From Spirodela intermedia (taxonomy: Eukaryota; Streptophyta; Magnoliopsida; Alismatales; Araceae): a stretch of DNA of 64,000 nucleotides. Below are positions 35,279-47,499 of the stretch, piece by piece (within the stretch, counting starts at the first letter, position 1; every line of letters starts with the position of its first letter). A program made the position numbers and the translations under genes. The notes beneath the pieces were generated by a model. That model saw nothing but the letters and a program-made list of their open reading frames with translations. It was not told the origin of the DNA and did no database searches. The stretch lies in the NCBI GenBank assembly GCA_902729315.2, contig LR746281.1:3346501-3410500 (forward strand). Reading direction: 5' to 3'.

Positions 35279-38200
35279 TCAATCTTCCTCGGAGTTGTCG
35301 AAGGTGATCTTGGTAGATTTGGGCGCGTCGATCCCAATCTCCTTGAAGTGGGATCCATATAGCTTGGACTCCTGAAGGGAAATAAATAAATAAAGGTTAT
35401 GATATGTCCTTCAGAGGGGGAATGAGCCAATGGTGATCATCTGGGTTGGAACTGCGGCTGATGCCCATCAATCGGTAGAAAAATATATCCAAGGCACAGA
35501 TTTTCATGAAAATTAAGAACAAGATAATACCCATCAATCGTGTTTAATCTGTGGTTATGTGGATATTTGCAATTTGTTTGATGCTTCTCAAGTACTACGA
35601 AATCACTTGCTCCATTCTGAAAACATCCAGATTTGTGTCTAAACCTGTACTCAATCTGTGGCCGTGAGAATAATATTCGTAGCTCGCAGAAGCTTCATTT
35701 CTCACTTAAAATAGTAATTTAATTAAAAAAAGGTATAATTCACAGATTCTTCTCAATTAGGGACATCAATAATACCCATCATCCCTGCTATTTAGAAAAA
35801 TATTTCATAATGAAAGATATTTATAGCTTGCTGAAGCTTCATTTCACATTTAAAATAGTAATTTAATTCAAGAACATGTATAATTCACAGATTCGTTTCA
35901 ATTAGGGATATTAATATTACCCATCATCCCAACTATTTAGAAAAATATTTCATAATGAAACCACCAAACCCAAACATCTGGTCAACATTTCGGAAGAAGA
36001 AAAGCCTGAACATCCGAGGAACATACCTTCTTCTTGACATGAGTACCGAATTTTGTGAGCGCTTCAGGTACAATCTGCCCAGCTTCTCGGAGAACATTTA
36101 CAAGCTCTCCAGCGAGGCCCTATAATATTAATAGAAATTAAGATAAAAATAATGAAACCCTTAGATCTGCTTGGAACACACAAAAAAGGCTTGGAACATA
36201 CCTTATTTTCCCTCATGAAGAAAGTGTGAGCAACGCCCTTCTTGCCTGCACGACCTGTTCTCCCGATTCTGTGCACATAATCCTCTGTGGTGAGAGGAAA
36301 GCTATAGTTGATCACCACCTCCACATCAGGAATATCCAGCCCCCGAGATGCAACATCCGTGGCAATCTACAGCGAGAGAGAGAGAGAGAGAGAGAGATTA
36401 TATTCATTGCGATGCCACCCACTCAGAAGAACAGTTGGATTCACACTTTTCTCTCTCCAAGATATGAAGTGCAAGCAGCTGGGGTTGGGGTTTAGTGTTT
36501 ATCCCTCCCACAACTTTGTTTTCCCAATGTACAAGTCATACTGTGTGAAGATTAACGAACGAGTCCATGCAATCTAGAACACGGCTTACCATTAAAGGGC
36601 ATTTTCCATCCTTGAACAAGGAAAGAGCCTCTGTACGAGCATTCTGAGCCTTGTCGCCATGAACGGAAACGACCTTCCAGCCTCTTCAAAAGCAGGGCGA
36701 GCGAATCCGCACAAATCATTAATCACGAAACATTGCCTAACACTAGATACTACCCAACGGTAATGTAGATAGAAAATGAGAGGAGGATTCGCAAATTTTG
36801 AACATGAATGTAAGTGGCCGGTACCTCCTCTGAAGCATAGTTTCAACACGAGCTGCTTCCTTCTTGTACAACACAAAGACAAGCACTCTGTTGCTGTTCA
36901 AAGATTTTAAGGTAAAGAGTCACATGCATGAATGTGCAGGTAAACATTAATACCACAATTGTGGACAATTAACGGAAAATAATCAAATTCTGAAAAAAGA
37001 TGCTCACCAGATTACTGGCACTGTCCGGAAAAAAGGTACAACATCATACTATAATTGGAAGGGCAGTGTAAAATGGGAAAAAAGAGTCGCAGAATATTGG
37101 CATGAAATAAATATTTAAATGATCGGACAATCCATATTCCATAGTTTAGATGGGTTATAAAAGTTCAACAAGTTTGTAGGCAGATCAAGGGCATAGGAAT
37201 GCAAATGCAAATGGTCTTGGTCCATAACAAAGCTGTCTTAAATTTCTACCTGAGACTACAAATATTTTCATGAATGAATCCGAATTCAGCCGTACATTTT
37301 TGACTTTTGACGGAAATCGAACTTTAGATCAGGTTGACTTAAATAAATTTTCTTTCATCTTTTACCAATGTTAGGATCTCATATAGTATTTAAACATAAA
37401 TACCCTCCCGTACAGTGACAACTATGGGTCTAAAATACGTATACACAGGCAGTTAGTACGTGATCTAAGACAAATGGCTAGCTGATCGGCTTTGAAGAAA
37501 TCATGACCATGCTTCTGATTTCTACCTCTCCATTTCTGTCAATCAGAAGCTTCTAGAATATTATTAGAATTCAGCCATTCCCCTTAATTGCAAGGACGGG
37601 CAACAACGCAAGCTGCTATATTATCCGGAATATTGTTGATGTTTCATGCCAATAAATCAAACAGGGTTCCACCCATATTTCAGAAGGAAGATGTAAAATG
37701 GCATTGAACAAGAAGGGAGAAAAATTATATCAAAAGTAAGGCAAAACTGACTACCTTTTAGATGTATGGTATTTCTCAAGCAAGGAAACCAGACGCTTAT
37801 CACGTGATTGATCATCCAAAACCTGAGAAGGGGAACTTACATACAATCAGTTTTCCATCTTCAGATAAATAGAGAAAATAATAGCAACAAAATTATCGGG
37901 TCATATGCCACGGCATGCAATATACCTCAACTATCTGCATTACATCATGATTAGCAGCCAAGTCCTCCGATCCCACAACAACCTGAATTGAATCAATTAT
38001 TAGGAATGGACCAAGCTGTTAAAAAAAGGGGTTAAACCTCACGTTAAGAAGCATACTTTAACTGGATCCGGATCCATGAACTCCTGAGCTAGCTGGTGAA
38101 CAGCTAGAGGCCATGTTGCACTAAACATGACCATTTGGCGACCTGGGAAAGGAACATAATTTTACATATTAAACCCTTGCACATAGCTATCTGTTAAACC

Positions 38201-41200
38201 ATAAAACTTTTAACTTCCGTCACCAAATTTATCACATCGTAAAAAACCATCAATTTCATCTACGACTCCAAACTCCCAATCAGTAAGTCTCATTGAGAGA
38301 TATCTTGTTAATTGACCATAAAAGCATGTGCAAAAAAAGTGAAACATAAAATATATTTACACTGTTTCACTAAATTTGGTATGCTTAAATCAAAGTTCAA
38401 TTAATTTTTCAGCGACGTACTAACGAGAGTTAAATCAAATACACAACTGCCTTCTGATTTGTCTGCGTGAGTAGGAGACGAACAAGACACAACCCATAAA
38501 TAAGGATGTTTCCACAACCCAAAGTGCATTGGAAAGTTTGGGAAGAAGACAAGGATGGAGGATAAATTTGATGATAGTACAACAAGTGAAGGACGGGAAA
38601 ATATAAAAAAGAAGACTGGTACGTCGTACTACTGACATCCAAAGGGAAAACATTATTTTACTCAATTTTGCTCAAGAAACAAAAACAATCTGACATGAAA
38701 CTTGATCAACATCTTATTTGATAAAGGCAAAAGCTCTTGTTATTATAGTCAACTTCTTAGACTGCCAATAGAAATAACAACGAACTATTAGCTAATAGCC
38801 ATTCACCCTACTGGTTACTTAAGAGAACTAAACCATTTAGAAAGATATAAGTTACGTCAAACTAGACAATCTTGCAAAGAGCAAACATGGAGCATAACTT
38901 GTATAAAAGGAAAAGAAAGAAGTCACTAACTGGAACATGTTTGACTTAGGATAGACCGAACTTCTGGCTCGAATCCCATGTCAAGCATTCTGTCAGCTTC
39001 ATCAAGAACCTATAAATAAGTCCATGATCAATTTCATCAAGAAATCAAAAATTTCAAGAAAAGACAAATAACCAAGTTATTCAATCAAGCATTGTAAAGC
39101 AAAGCGTTGAAATGAGACAAGAAGAACAGAGTATTAAAAAAGAAATCTTCCTCCATTGAAGAAAGGAGGCGCATTGCTGAATACGTGACCAACAATGGCC
39201 AAATCTTTCAATAATTTGTATGAGTTTCCATTGCACAAAAGAGTTTTCTATCAAGGACTTTCGTCCTTGTATATCATTGGCAAAGATCTAAAGGCTCCAA
39301 CCAAAAAAAAATTGAAAAGAAAACTCTGGAAGAAGAAATAGGGAAACCACTGGGATTGCCTAGTACGCTCTCATCTTATTCCAGTTCTGTCTAGGACAAA
39401 ACCACAATTTCCTAACAACAAGAATGGCAGTAAGGCATCCTTCGGATCAGAATGGTTGCCCACAGGTGCACAATTTTCAGTTTCAAAAAGTAATAGAAAA
39501 AGTTCAAGTCGACATCAAACTTGCAATATGAATGAAATGTAACTGCAAGCTTCGAGTGAACACCAAGGCAAAGCACGATTACCTAGGGAATCTAGTCAAC
39601 TCAAAACAAATAATAGATACAAATCTCCACAATAATATAATAATACGAGCTTTCCACACAGTATTGTTTACCCTCCAAAAACCTTTTCTATACCGACCAG
39701 TTCCAGTTTCAAGAAAAATTATAGTTCCACATCAACGAAGTTATTATTGAAGAGGCAGTGATAGTCTTAGGAGACCAAGGGCAAAGTAGACTGCGGATGA
39801 AAAACGACAACAACAGCAGAGGACTTTTCCCTTGCCTGCCCTCAGCATCGTTCTTTTTAGTACATGTACTGCAAAGTATGCAAATTGATCACTATATAAT
39901 GTAAAAACAGCCAAAAATAATAAAAACAGTAAGTAACATTCAAACAAATTTGAAAGCTTGGATAAAAGACACAGTTCCAGTCTAGTGACCGGAAAATCGA
40001 GATCAAAACTACAGACCTCAAGTTCAATCCACCCATTATAATAACATTCTTCTAGACATTTTAACATCAAAGATAAGAAACATCCAACCAAGACAAGTTC
40101 ATAAGCATGAAATCATAACAAAAATCAGACGAACATTCACCGTTAAAAGTGTTAAAGTAAGATAAACCTTTTATCATGTTGCCACATTATACTCACCGCA
40201 AAAGAGACATCCTTGAGATTGCAAACCCCCATTTCGATTAAATCTTTCAAACGGCCAGGAGTCGCAATAACTATGTCCTGAAACGATAGAGAAAGATCAT
40301 CATGGAAAAATTAGACTACACCTTAAGAAAAAACTCTGGAACGAAAAAGGCAGTTCTATTTGTCTAAAGAGCTAAGAATCTCAAAAACTAAACTCCACTT
40401 CATACAAACAAACTTGCATGACAGTAGTAAATAAAAAGAAAAAAGGAGAGCAAACAAATGTGACAGACAATTCTCTTGGTTCAAAAGATCCACTGGCAGA
40501 AAGAGATGTCATTTTAGAGATGTTGACTGCAGAAAGTAACAAAGATAGGATACCTATAGATTCATTAAAAAAATCCACCGGCCACATTCAAATAAAAGCA
40601 CAACAATTTCGACGACAGCTAGGTAAAGTATACCTCAGTCCCTACTGAAGAAAACTGTTGCTTGAAGCTGTAATTCATAGTCAAACCTCATTGTATTCAT
40701 ATCCTTTTTTGTAAAAAGGTCTGAGAACCATATAAAGTTGTCCACTTCTCATTTAGTTTCCTTGGTTTTACACATCAACAAGGCTTTTCCTCGGGTTGAC
40801 AGACCTGTCAATCCTCCCTTTACAGGGGCTAGCTGATGATTCAGCTGTCCTCCCTCCCTCCCGCACACACCATCTCTCTGCACAATCCTCCCTGTTCCAC
40901 CAACCACTACTAACCTCCAAAGAAATTATATCAATTTATCAACATTAATACGGCCTTACAATCAAGGAAATAGAGCTTCAAGGTACAAAATTCTCCATAG
41001 GTTGACCTCCCCATCTAATTTAGAGATCCAGAGTAGTCTTTTGCACTAAAATCCCATGTTTCTAACTTTTAACAAGATATTTGAACGCTTTCTCATCTGA
41101 AATCCCATGCTTTTAACACTTCTACAAGTTATGATATCTGAAAGCCTATTGTAGATTAAATTGTGTAATCTGACTAGGATTTGAAGCTGATCGAACTGAT

Positions 41201-44200
41201 CTACTACTTACACAAGACCAAATTAAAGGTTTGGAGTCTTTCTTCTTTCACTGTGTTTGAGTGGACACAAGCCTTGCATCTAGGGAAGGGTGCTATCATC
41301 TTATTATAGAGTGTCCAAACAATTCCTCTAATCTCATACATTTCTGGAGTTACTGCATTAATTGGTAAGTTTGAAAAGTTTTGTATAAGCTGTCATTTCT
41401 CCAATAGTAAAAGTTAATTACTTTTACTATTCCTTTGCTGCCTCAAAAATAACATCGGATGTTCCTCTTCACAAGAGAATTGGCAGATGGCATACTTTAA
41501 ACTTGATATAAAGTGGCAGTACCCAGGGCAAATAGATGAGTTTTTCTACTGCCAAGGTTCAACAGTCTCTAGAGAGAAAAGAACATGCAAATTTAGAAGG
41601 GAACATGAAGATGCAGTCAAGATTTCAGGCCAGGCTTGTGACGAGATCACAAAGCGTGCAAGATGTCGGTGTGACGAGGAAGGATCATTTTGGAGATAAC
41701 TGCACTTTTAATATGACCTACGCCATGTTGGGATAGGACAAAGTTCTCTTTTCGTAATCAATTATTAATGGTACTATTCACTTCGCAAAAAGTTATACAG
41801 AAGACTGGGCTGTATCCTTAAATGGAATCATTAACTAGCTCAGAAAAATTGATCTCATTTCCAGGAAAAGAGGACGATCTAAACCACCGCTTTCACTGAT
41901 AGAGCCACACGGTGGAGCACTTTAATTCTATTAAATTAAAAGAAACAATAATATACTCAGGGAGACACAAGAAAGCAGAAAAAAACTATCCACACTTTAG
42001 CAGTCCAGAAATAAACGTCAAATAGCAATAAATACAGTGAAATGAGCACAGGATCCACCAGCTTCCATAGACAAATGCTGCTTCTTTTTCCCCAAGGAGA
42101 AGAAACTGAGCACATAGGAACAAAGGATGAGCATCCGAAAAAATAAACAAAGCATGTGGCATCCCACACCAAAATAGTTTACATACATTTCTTTCTGGGG
42201 ACAAGAATACTCACGCTCCATGCAGGACGTTTCTCAGTGATAATTTAGTTTTACACAAGATAGACAGCACAATAGATTTCATTTTGTCAAATATTAAAAG
42301 TGAATGGAACATATTTAAGATACGTAGTTATCGAGCATGAAAGTGAGACATTTCACCTGGCATCTACCTATTTTAATGAATAGGACTCTAATAAAGCCTC
42401 ATCAAAATTCAAAATCTTACCACTCCAGACTTCAGTGAGGAAATTTGTGGTCCTTTGGAAGTCCCTCCATATACGCAAACAGATTTCACACCACAAGAAT
42501 TACCAGCATCACATAGAACATCAGCAATCTGCCATCAAATTGCAAGACGAAGATATAAAAGTGTTATGAAGCTAACAGAATAACAGAGAGTACAATTTTA
42601 TTCTGTAAGTGAGTAAATAAATTTGCAATTTCATTAGTTATCAGGTTTAGTAATGTCTTGGGTCAGCAAAGACGGCATTAACACCTAAGTCAGAAAGTTG
42701 AAAAGAAAGGTCTTCACTACACGTGATAAAGCAGTACACTTTTTCTCTTTTTAGTGAATAGATAAATTCACGATTTCACTAACTATCTGGTCCTAGTTTA
42801 GGATCTTTTCACCCATAAAATAGTAAGCACGCAAAGCTAGCATAAGTATCCAAATCAACTAGTTAAAAGGAAGAATTTTGCAGTTCATCACTTGATATTG
42901 TAGTTAATATGGGCATGCTTCTCTCATTTGAAGTTGAGCAGTTGGTCTCAACAATCATTACACGATCCATGGATAGGCAAAGGCCTTCAACGAGCTTAAT
43001 ATGGACTTGTATACTAAGTCTATCCTATGTTCTGTTTCCGTGGAAAAGCAGGTTCAAGTCATTATCCGACTAAATAAACTGCGAAAATCAATAAACGATT
43101 TTCTGAGCGTCTCCCATGCAACCAATCGCCCTGAGTATAAGAAAACGAAGCATGTGATGTTGAATATCTCTGCAAGAGATATCCACAATGCCTTAAAATT
43201 TCATACATCTTCTGAGAAATCAGCTCAGAAGTACAATCTGAGATATTGAACACATCATCCACATGCTTAATAGCACCACGCGCATTGCAAAATGTAAGAC
43301 TTTTTGTAGGAATCTATTTTCAAAACTACAACATTATTATCCTTGGTGAGTCCCTAAATTAAAGCCATCAAATTGTTCATGTCATCTCAAACTTCTTTCT
43401 TAATTCACATTCAAATAAGAAGCTAGCTCTTTCTACCCATCAAAAAAATATCCAAATTTCTAACGTCAAATTTCATGTATTTCATATTTTTAAGGAGAAA
43501 GATGATGGCTCTTAGTAAGAAGATAAGTATACTGAAAACTTCAGTTATATGTTTCTCACTGCCAAAAAGATGCCAACCATGAAGCAAAATTCTAAAAGTA
43601 CCCACCAAAACAATAGCAAAGCCAAAAAAAAATAAAGGAGATAAAAATCGAATATCTGGCATTTCCCTTGAAATCAATTATGACAATGCAGTGAATGAGT
43701 ACGAAAATAAACTTCTAATAAACTACAACACATTGGACATTGATGAATTAAAATGTCTTTGCCTACTTCTATGAGAAAAGTATACATATTGGAAATTGAG
43801 AAAGCCCACATAAATACTTCGCATAAGAATTCTGCACAGAAAACTCGATTAACTTGTCAAATCCAGGGATGAGAAATAGAAATTCACCCCACAGTGTGCA
43901 TAACAAAAATTCAGCCCTCAATATGTTTGCAATTCCACGATTTTAATGATTCATCTATTCACATCATTATCTATTTAAAACAGTCCCATAATACGAGTAA
44001 CAGAAGAAATAAACAAGGCTACAAAAAATCAAACTAGTTGAGAGGATAATAGAGCCAAAGATGTGATATTTCGAACCAGAATGACAAGCAAAAATCATTC
44101 CGCACAGACATGAGGGATCTCTTGATTAGAGAATCTGAGGCCATCATTTCCCAAAAGATAAAAACAATGTCTTGTATAAAATGTTTTCAACATCCTCGGA

Positions 44201-47200
44201 GGAATCAATTAATGTGATAATTATTCTGACAAGAGATATGTGAGGACATGTCATTTGGGATCAGACTGACATGCAAAACTCATTCAGCACAAATCAGGGT
44301 GATTCCTTCATTCAAAAATGAGATCTAATCATTTCCCAAATGATTAAAAGAGAATGTATGGAATAAAAACAGAGTTTATCATACTGAGACAGGGGATTGA
44401 GTAATCCAATAGTTCTTCAGAGAAAACGGGTGGCCATTTGCGAACAGAATGGCCAGCATAACTCATTCAACACAGATTAAGATGATCTCTTGATTCAAAC
44501 ATGTGATATCAGCATTATCCTAATAATTTAAGAAGGATATCCCGAACAACACATTTCATCAAGCTGAGACACGGGAAAAAGTAATCCGATAATTCTTCAG
44601 CGAAAAGTGTGCTTATTTGGGATCAGACTGACGTGCAAAATTCATTCAGCACAGATCTAGATGATCTCTTGATTCAACTATGTAATCCCATCATTTCCCA
44701 TATGATACAACAATGATATCATGAACAAAAAAAGATGTTCTCACATTTGGGGGCAACTAGCATGGAGAAAGGGAGAGCGAGAGAAATAGGTATCTGGAAT
44801 CAGACTGACGTGTAAAAATCGGTCATTACAGATCTGGATGATATCTTGATTCAAAGATGTGATTCCATGTTTTCTCAAATGATTCAAAAAGGATATCTGG
44901 AATGAGAACATATATCATTACATTTGAGAGACGGTTAATTGATATGGTGATTATTGGGATCAGACTGAGTGAAAACTCATTAAGCACAGATTAAAGTGAT
45001 GTCTTGATTGAATATGAGATATCATCATTTAACAAATGATTCAAGGACTTCTCAACTAAAAAGCATATTTCATCAAACTACGAAGGGAATTATTCCTCGT
45101 ATCAATTCTTCAGGACAAACAGGTGGGTATTTGGGATCAGACTGACGTGCAAAATTCATTCAGCACAGATCTGAATGATCTCCTGAATCAAATACGTGAT
45201 CTCATCATTTCCCAAATGATACGACAATGATATCTTGAACAAAAACAATTCTCGGAATTCCCAGGTATCAACTTATCCGTGAACTCTCAAGAGAATGGGA
45301 GAGCGAGATAAATGGGTATCTGGGATCAGACTGACGTGCAAATTTGTTCAACACAGATCTGAGTAATCTCCTGATACAAAAATGAGATTTCATCACTTCC
45401 CAAATGATACAAGAATGAAACCTCAGCGACTAATTCTCATGTTAATTCTTCAGAAAAAAAGGACATTGAGACTAGTAGGTACTTGGGATCAGACTGACGT
45501 GCAAAAATCATTCAGCACGGATTTGGGTGATCTCTTGATTCAAATCTGTGATATCATCATCTCCCAAGGGAAACAAGAGGGTTTTCAAATGATACAAGAA
45601 GAAAACCCGGAACAAAAAACATATTTCATCCCCAGTGATACTGGGATTAATTTTCATGTTATTTCTTCAGAGAAAAAGGACATTGAGACTAGTGAGTATT
45701 TGGGATCAGACTGACGTGCAAAAATCATTCAGCACAGATATAGGTGTTCTCTTGATTCTAATCTGTGATATCATCATTTCCCAAGTGATACAAGAGAGTT
45801 ATCAAATGACAAGAAGATTGCATAAAATGGAGACAGATGATAAAAAAATGCACCAATTTTGGGAAGAAAGAGTGTGAGACAGGTAGTACTTCGGGTCAAA
45901 CGGATGTGCAAAAAACATTCGACATAGATACAAGGAATCTCCATATGTAAACATCGGACACAGTTTCCCTGGTGATACATCAAGGGTTCTCATAGAAAAA
46001 TAGATTTCCTCGACGTAAAAAAGCGTTAGTTAATGCACAAGTTCTTACAACTTTTCCGGCAAGTAGTCTTGTAGAATCTAATAATGAGATAATTAGTTAA
46101 AAAGGTAAAAAAAGTAAGCATCGTGATTACAGAGAAGGTCAATTGCGAAAAACATGACCAGTGAAATAGTAATTGGGGTGATTGGTATCCCATGCTATGA
46201 AATATGAAACACCGAATCCGACACTGAAATTAGTGGGCATTAGGCCTGGAAATTAGCTGTCCTACCCAATGGAAACTGACATTTTCGTGAATCAGCCAAA
46301 AGACCACGGCATGCAAATTGGACAAGCACTAGTTGATTAAAAAAAAAAGGCAAGAATAAATAGTATAATAGAATTTAGAATAGTATCTACCTGTTGAGCT
46401 AACTCCCTGGTGGGTGATAGCACAAGACACCGAGGGACCGGTTTCTTCAGCTTTCCGGCCTCTTTCTTCTTCAATATATGCATAAGCGCAGGGACACCAA
46501 ACGCCAGAGTTTTGCCTTAAGAAAAACAGCTGTCGATTATTTCATCAACTAGACGCACATAAAAAACAGTAGTGCAGGAAAAATAAAGAATGGGAACGTA
46601 AAAACGAGCATGATGGGCAATATGGCACAAAAACCTCACCTGATCCAGTAGCAGCAATACCCACAAAATCCCGTCCGTCCAAGAGGAAAGGCCAAGCATT
46701 CGACTGGATCGGGGATGGCTTGCTAAAGTTCTTACAGCACTCCATCACGTTGGCGGGAAGGCCAGCGTCAGAGAATGTCTTCAGGGCAGCATACTTGGAA
46801 TCCGTCCAATTCTTCCCGGAGACGGAAACACCCATCGCTCCCACCGCCTCCTCCCTAACCCCGATCCCTTGTTCTATTCCCTTAGCCACATTATTCCCCT
46901 CGTCCAACTTCTTCCTCTTCTTCCTACTCGCGCATCCATCGTCTATGCCCCCTATTTCTCCTTCTCCAGTTTTCTCCCCCTCAGTTTTCTTCTTCTTCTT
47001 CCTCTTGCTCTTCCTGTTCTCATCATGGGGCCTCCCGTTGCTCTCGGGCGCCTTCACTTCCGCGGGAAAGATCTCCTCACTCCTCTTCTCATCCCTCTTC
47101 TTTTTCTTCTTCTCTCGATTCTCCAAACTGCCGTTGCTGTGGGGGGCCTCCATTATCTCCGGACCTGCGACCTCCTCTCCGTAGCCGGCGAGCTTCCTGC

Positions 47201-47204
47201 CCAT
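35279..47204 (-). CDS. RH5: DEAD-box ATP-dependent RNA helicase, RH5/Dbp3 type, 13 exons
   Basis: Nucleolar-type ribosome-biogenesis helicase, 560 residues. Exons (high to low): 47204-46640, 46515-46391, 42528-42421, 40277-40197, 39009-38931, 38142-38057, 37982-37926, 37822-37755, 36893-36825, 36683-36590, 36366-36202, 36119-36027, 35371-35279; phases close exactly. The first 125 residues are charged, with lysine runs ([20 protein letters not shown]) like yeast Dbp3 and Arabidopsis RH5/STRS1. The core carries the Q motif (FSKPSPIQ, about 160), ATGSGKT (about 184), PTRELA (about 224), TPGR (about 272), DEAD (296), SAT (about 328), ASRGLD (about 450) and HRIGRTGR (about 475). The C-terminus [12 protein letters not shown] is an RH5 hallmark. 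A telo-box lies upstream. Intron 2 (42529-46390) carries the snoRNA-like array. Assignment to RH5 rather than another paralogue is from remembered similarity. Confidence 0.93.
36373..36397. repeat. (GA)n microsatellite beside helicase exon 11
   Basis: GA on the plus strand, thus a CT run in the pre-mRNA immediately before the acceptor of exon 11 at 36366. It very likely acts as that acceptor's polypyrimidine tract. Confidence 0.85.
44254..44340 (-). ncRNA. Box C/D snoRNA-like copy 2 (box C altered)
   Basis: On the minus strand the 7-base stem TTTGGGA pairs with TCCCAAA. Box D is CTGA (44261-44264 complement). Box C reads ATGATTA, one base off consensus. The antisense element before box D is TTTTGCATGTCAGT, with one change (C to T) relative to the intact copies. 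Confidence 0.55.
44616..44700 (-). ncRNA. Box C/D snoRNA-like copy 4 (box C altered)
   Basis: Box D is CTGA and the element TTTGCACGTCAGT is intact. Box C is ATGATGG (44688-44694 complement), one base off. The terminal stem is shortened to about six pairs. Confidence 0.55.
44953..45036 (-). ncRNA. Box C/D snoRNA-like copy 6 (guide altered)
   Basis: Box C is a perfect ATGATGA (45022-45028 complement) and box D a perfect CTGA (44960-44963 complement). The antisense element has lost bases (TTTTCACTCAGT) and the outer stem is weak. It may not guide the same site. Confidence 0.45.
45130..45216 (-). ncRNA. Box C/D snoRNA candidate, copy 7 (intact)
   Basis: Minus strand: stem TTTGGGA, box C ATGATGA (45202-45208 complement), a C'-like TGAATGA, antisense element TTTGCACGTCAGT (45141-45153 complement), box D CTGA (45137-45140 complement) and closing stem TCCCAAA. 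At 87 nt the size is normal for plant C/D snoRNAs. It lies on the sense strand of the host intron, as expected for release from the spliced lariat or a polycistronic precursor. Confidence 0.8.
45319..45404 (-). ncRNA. Box C/D snoRNA candidate, copy 8 (intact, longest guide match)
   Basis: Box C is GTGATGA (45390-45396 complement, a valid R-U-G-A-U-G-A) and box D is CTGA (45326-45329 complement). The stem is TTGGGA-like with one mismatch. The antisense element ATTTGCACGTCAGT (45330-45343 complement) extends the recalled 25S rRNA match to 14 bases. An internal D'-like CTGA is replaced by TTGA here. Confidence 0.78.
45482..45568 (-). ncRNA. Box C/D snoRNA candidate, copy 9 (intact, compensated stem)
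   Basis: Box C is ATGATGA (45554-45560 complement) and box D is CTGA (45489-45492 complement), with an intact TTTGCACGTCAGT element. The terminal stem reads CTTGGGA/TCCCAAG instead of TTTGGGA/TCCCAAA, so both members of the outermost pair have changed together. That supports selection on RNA structure. Confidence 0.82.
45699..45785 (-). ncRNA. Box C/D snoRNA candidate, copy 10 (intact)
   Basis: Box C is ATGATGA (45771-45777 complement) and box D is CTGA (45706-45709 complement). The element TTTGCACGTCAGT is intact (45710-45722 complement) and the terminal stem has six pairs plus one mismatch. The core is nearly identical to copy 9. Confidence 0.8.
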
Positions 47205-47266
47205 AGCAGGAGAGGCAGGCGAGGTCAGGGAAGAAAGGAGAAACCCGAGTAGAAGACGTGGAGACG

Positions 47267-47274
47267 TAGGGTTT
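47267..47274 (-). promoter_or_regulatory. Telo-box upstream of the helicase start codon
   Basis: AAACCCTA on the coding strand about 65 bases upstream of the ATG, the usual position of telo-boxes in plant translation and ribosome-biogenesis genes. It fits coordinated expression of the helicase with ribosomal protein genes. It is an eight-base match only. Confidence 0.6.
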
Positions 47275-47499
47275 TAGGGCGCACTCGTTCCGTTTCCGCA
47301 GTTTATAAATACCATTTTTATCTCTTTAAATTACAAAAATACCATTAACCCTCCACTCTACCTACGCCTATGTGCTCTATGTTCACTTCTTAACCTAATT
47401 GGCCTCTAATTGTATCTATAAAAGGAAAAATATGTTATGTATTTGAAGCTATTCCAATATTTATGAAGAGTGCATAAAAAATTATCATACACGTGTAAG

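Larger units (their letters stand above)
44069..45972 (-). repeat. Tandem array of about eleven snoRNA-like units in helicase intron 2
   Basis: Units begin (plus-strand left edge) near 44069, 44254, 44437, 44616, 44794, 44953, 45130, 45319, 45482, 45699 and 45889, so the spacing is 159-217 bases. Each has a conserved roughly 87-base core plus a less conserved spacer. Copies at both ends (44069, 44437, 44794, 45889) have decayed boxes; the middle copies are intact. The spacers are partly shared too (for example GGACATTGAGACTAGT in two units), so whole units were duplicated. Confidence 0.9.

Noticed and set aside
43001-43262. Overlapping sense and antisense frames in the helicase intron
   Set aside because: Short, no family match, and within an intron bounded by well-supported exons.
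45382-45877. Two plus-strand frames of 80-110 codons that look like a repeated protein
   Set aside because: They are by-products of the tandem snoRNA-like units read on the antisense strand of the helicase intron. Frames shift between units and no protein family fits.
46720-47252. Leucine/serine/phenylalanine-rich plus-strand frames
   Set aside because: They are the complement of the lysine-rich first exon of the helicase, whose identity is secure.
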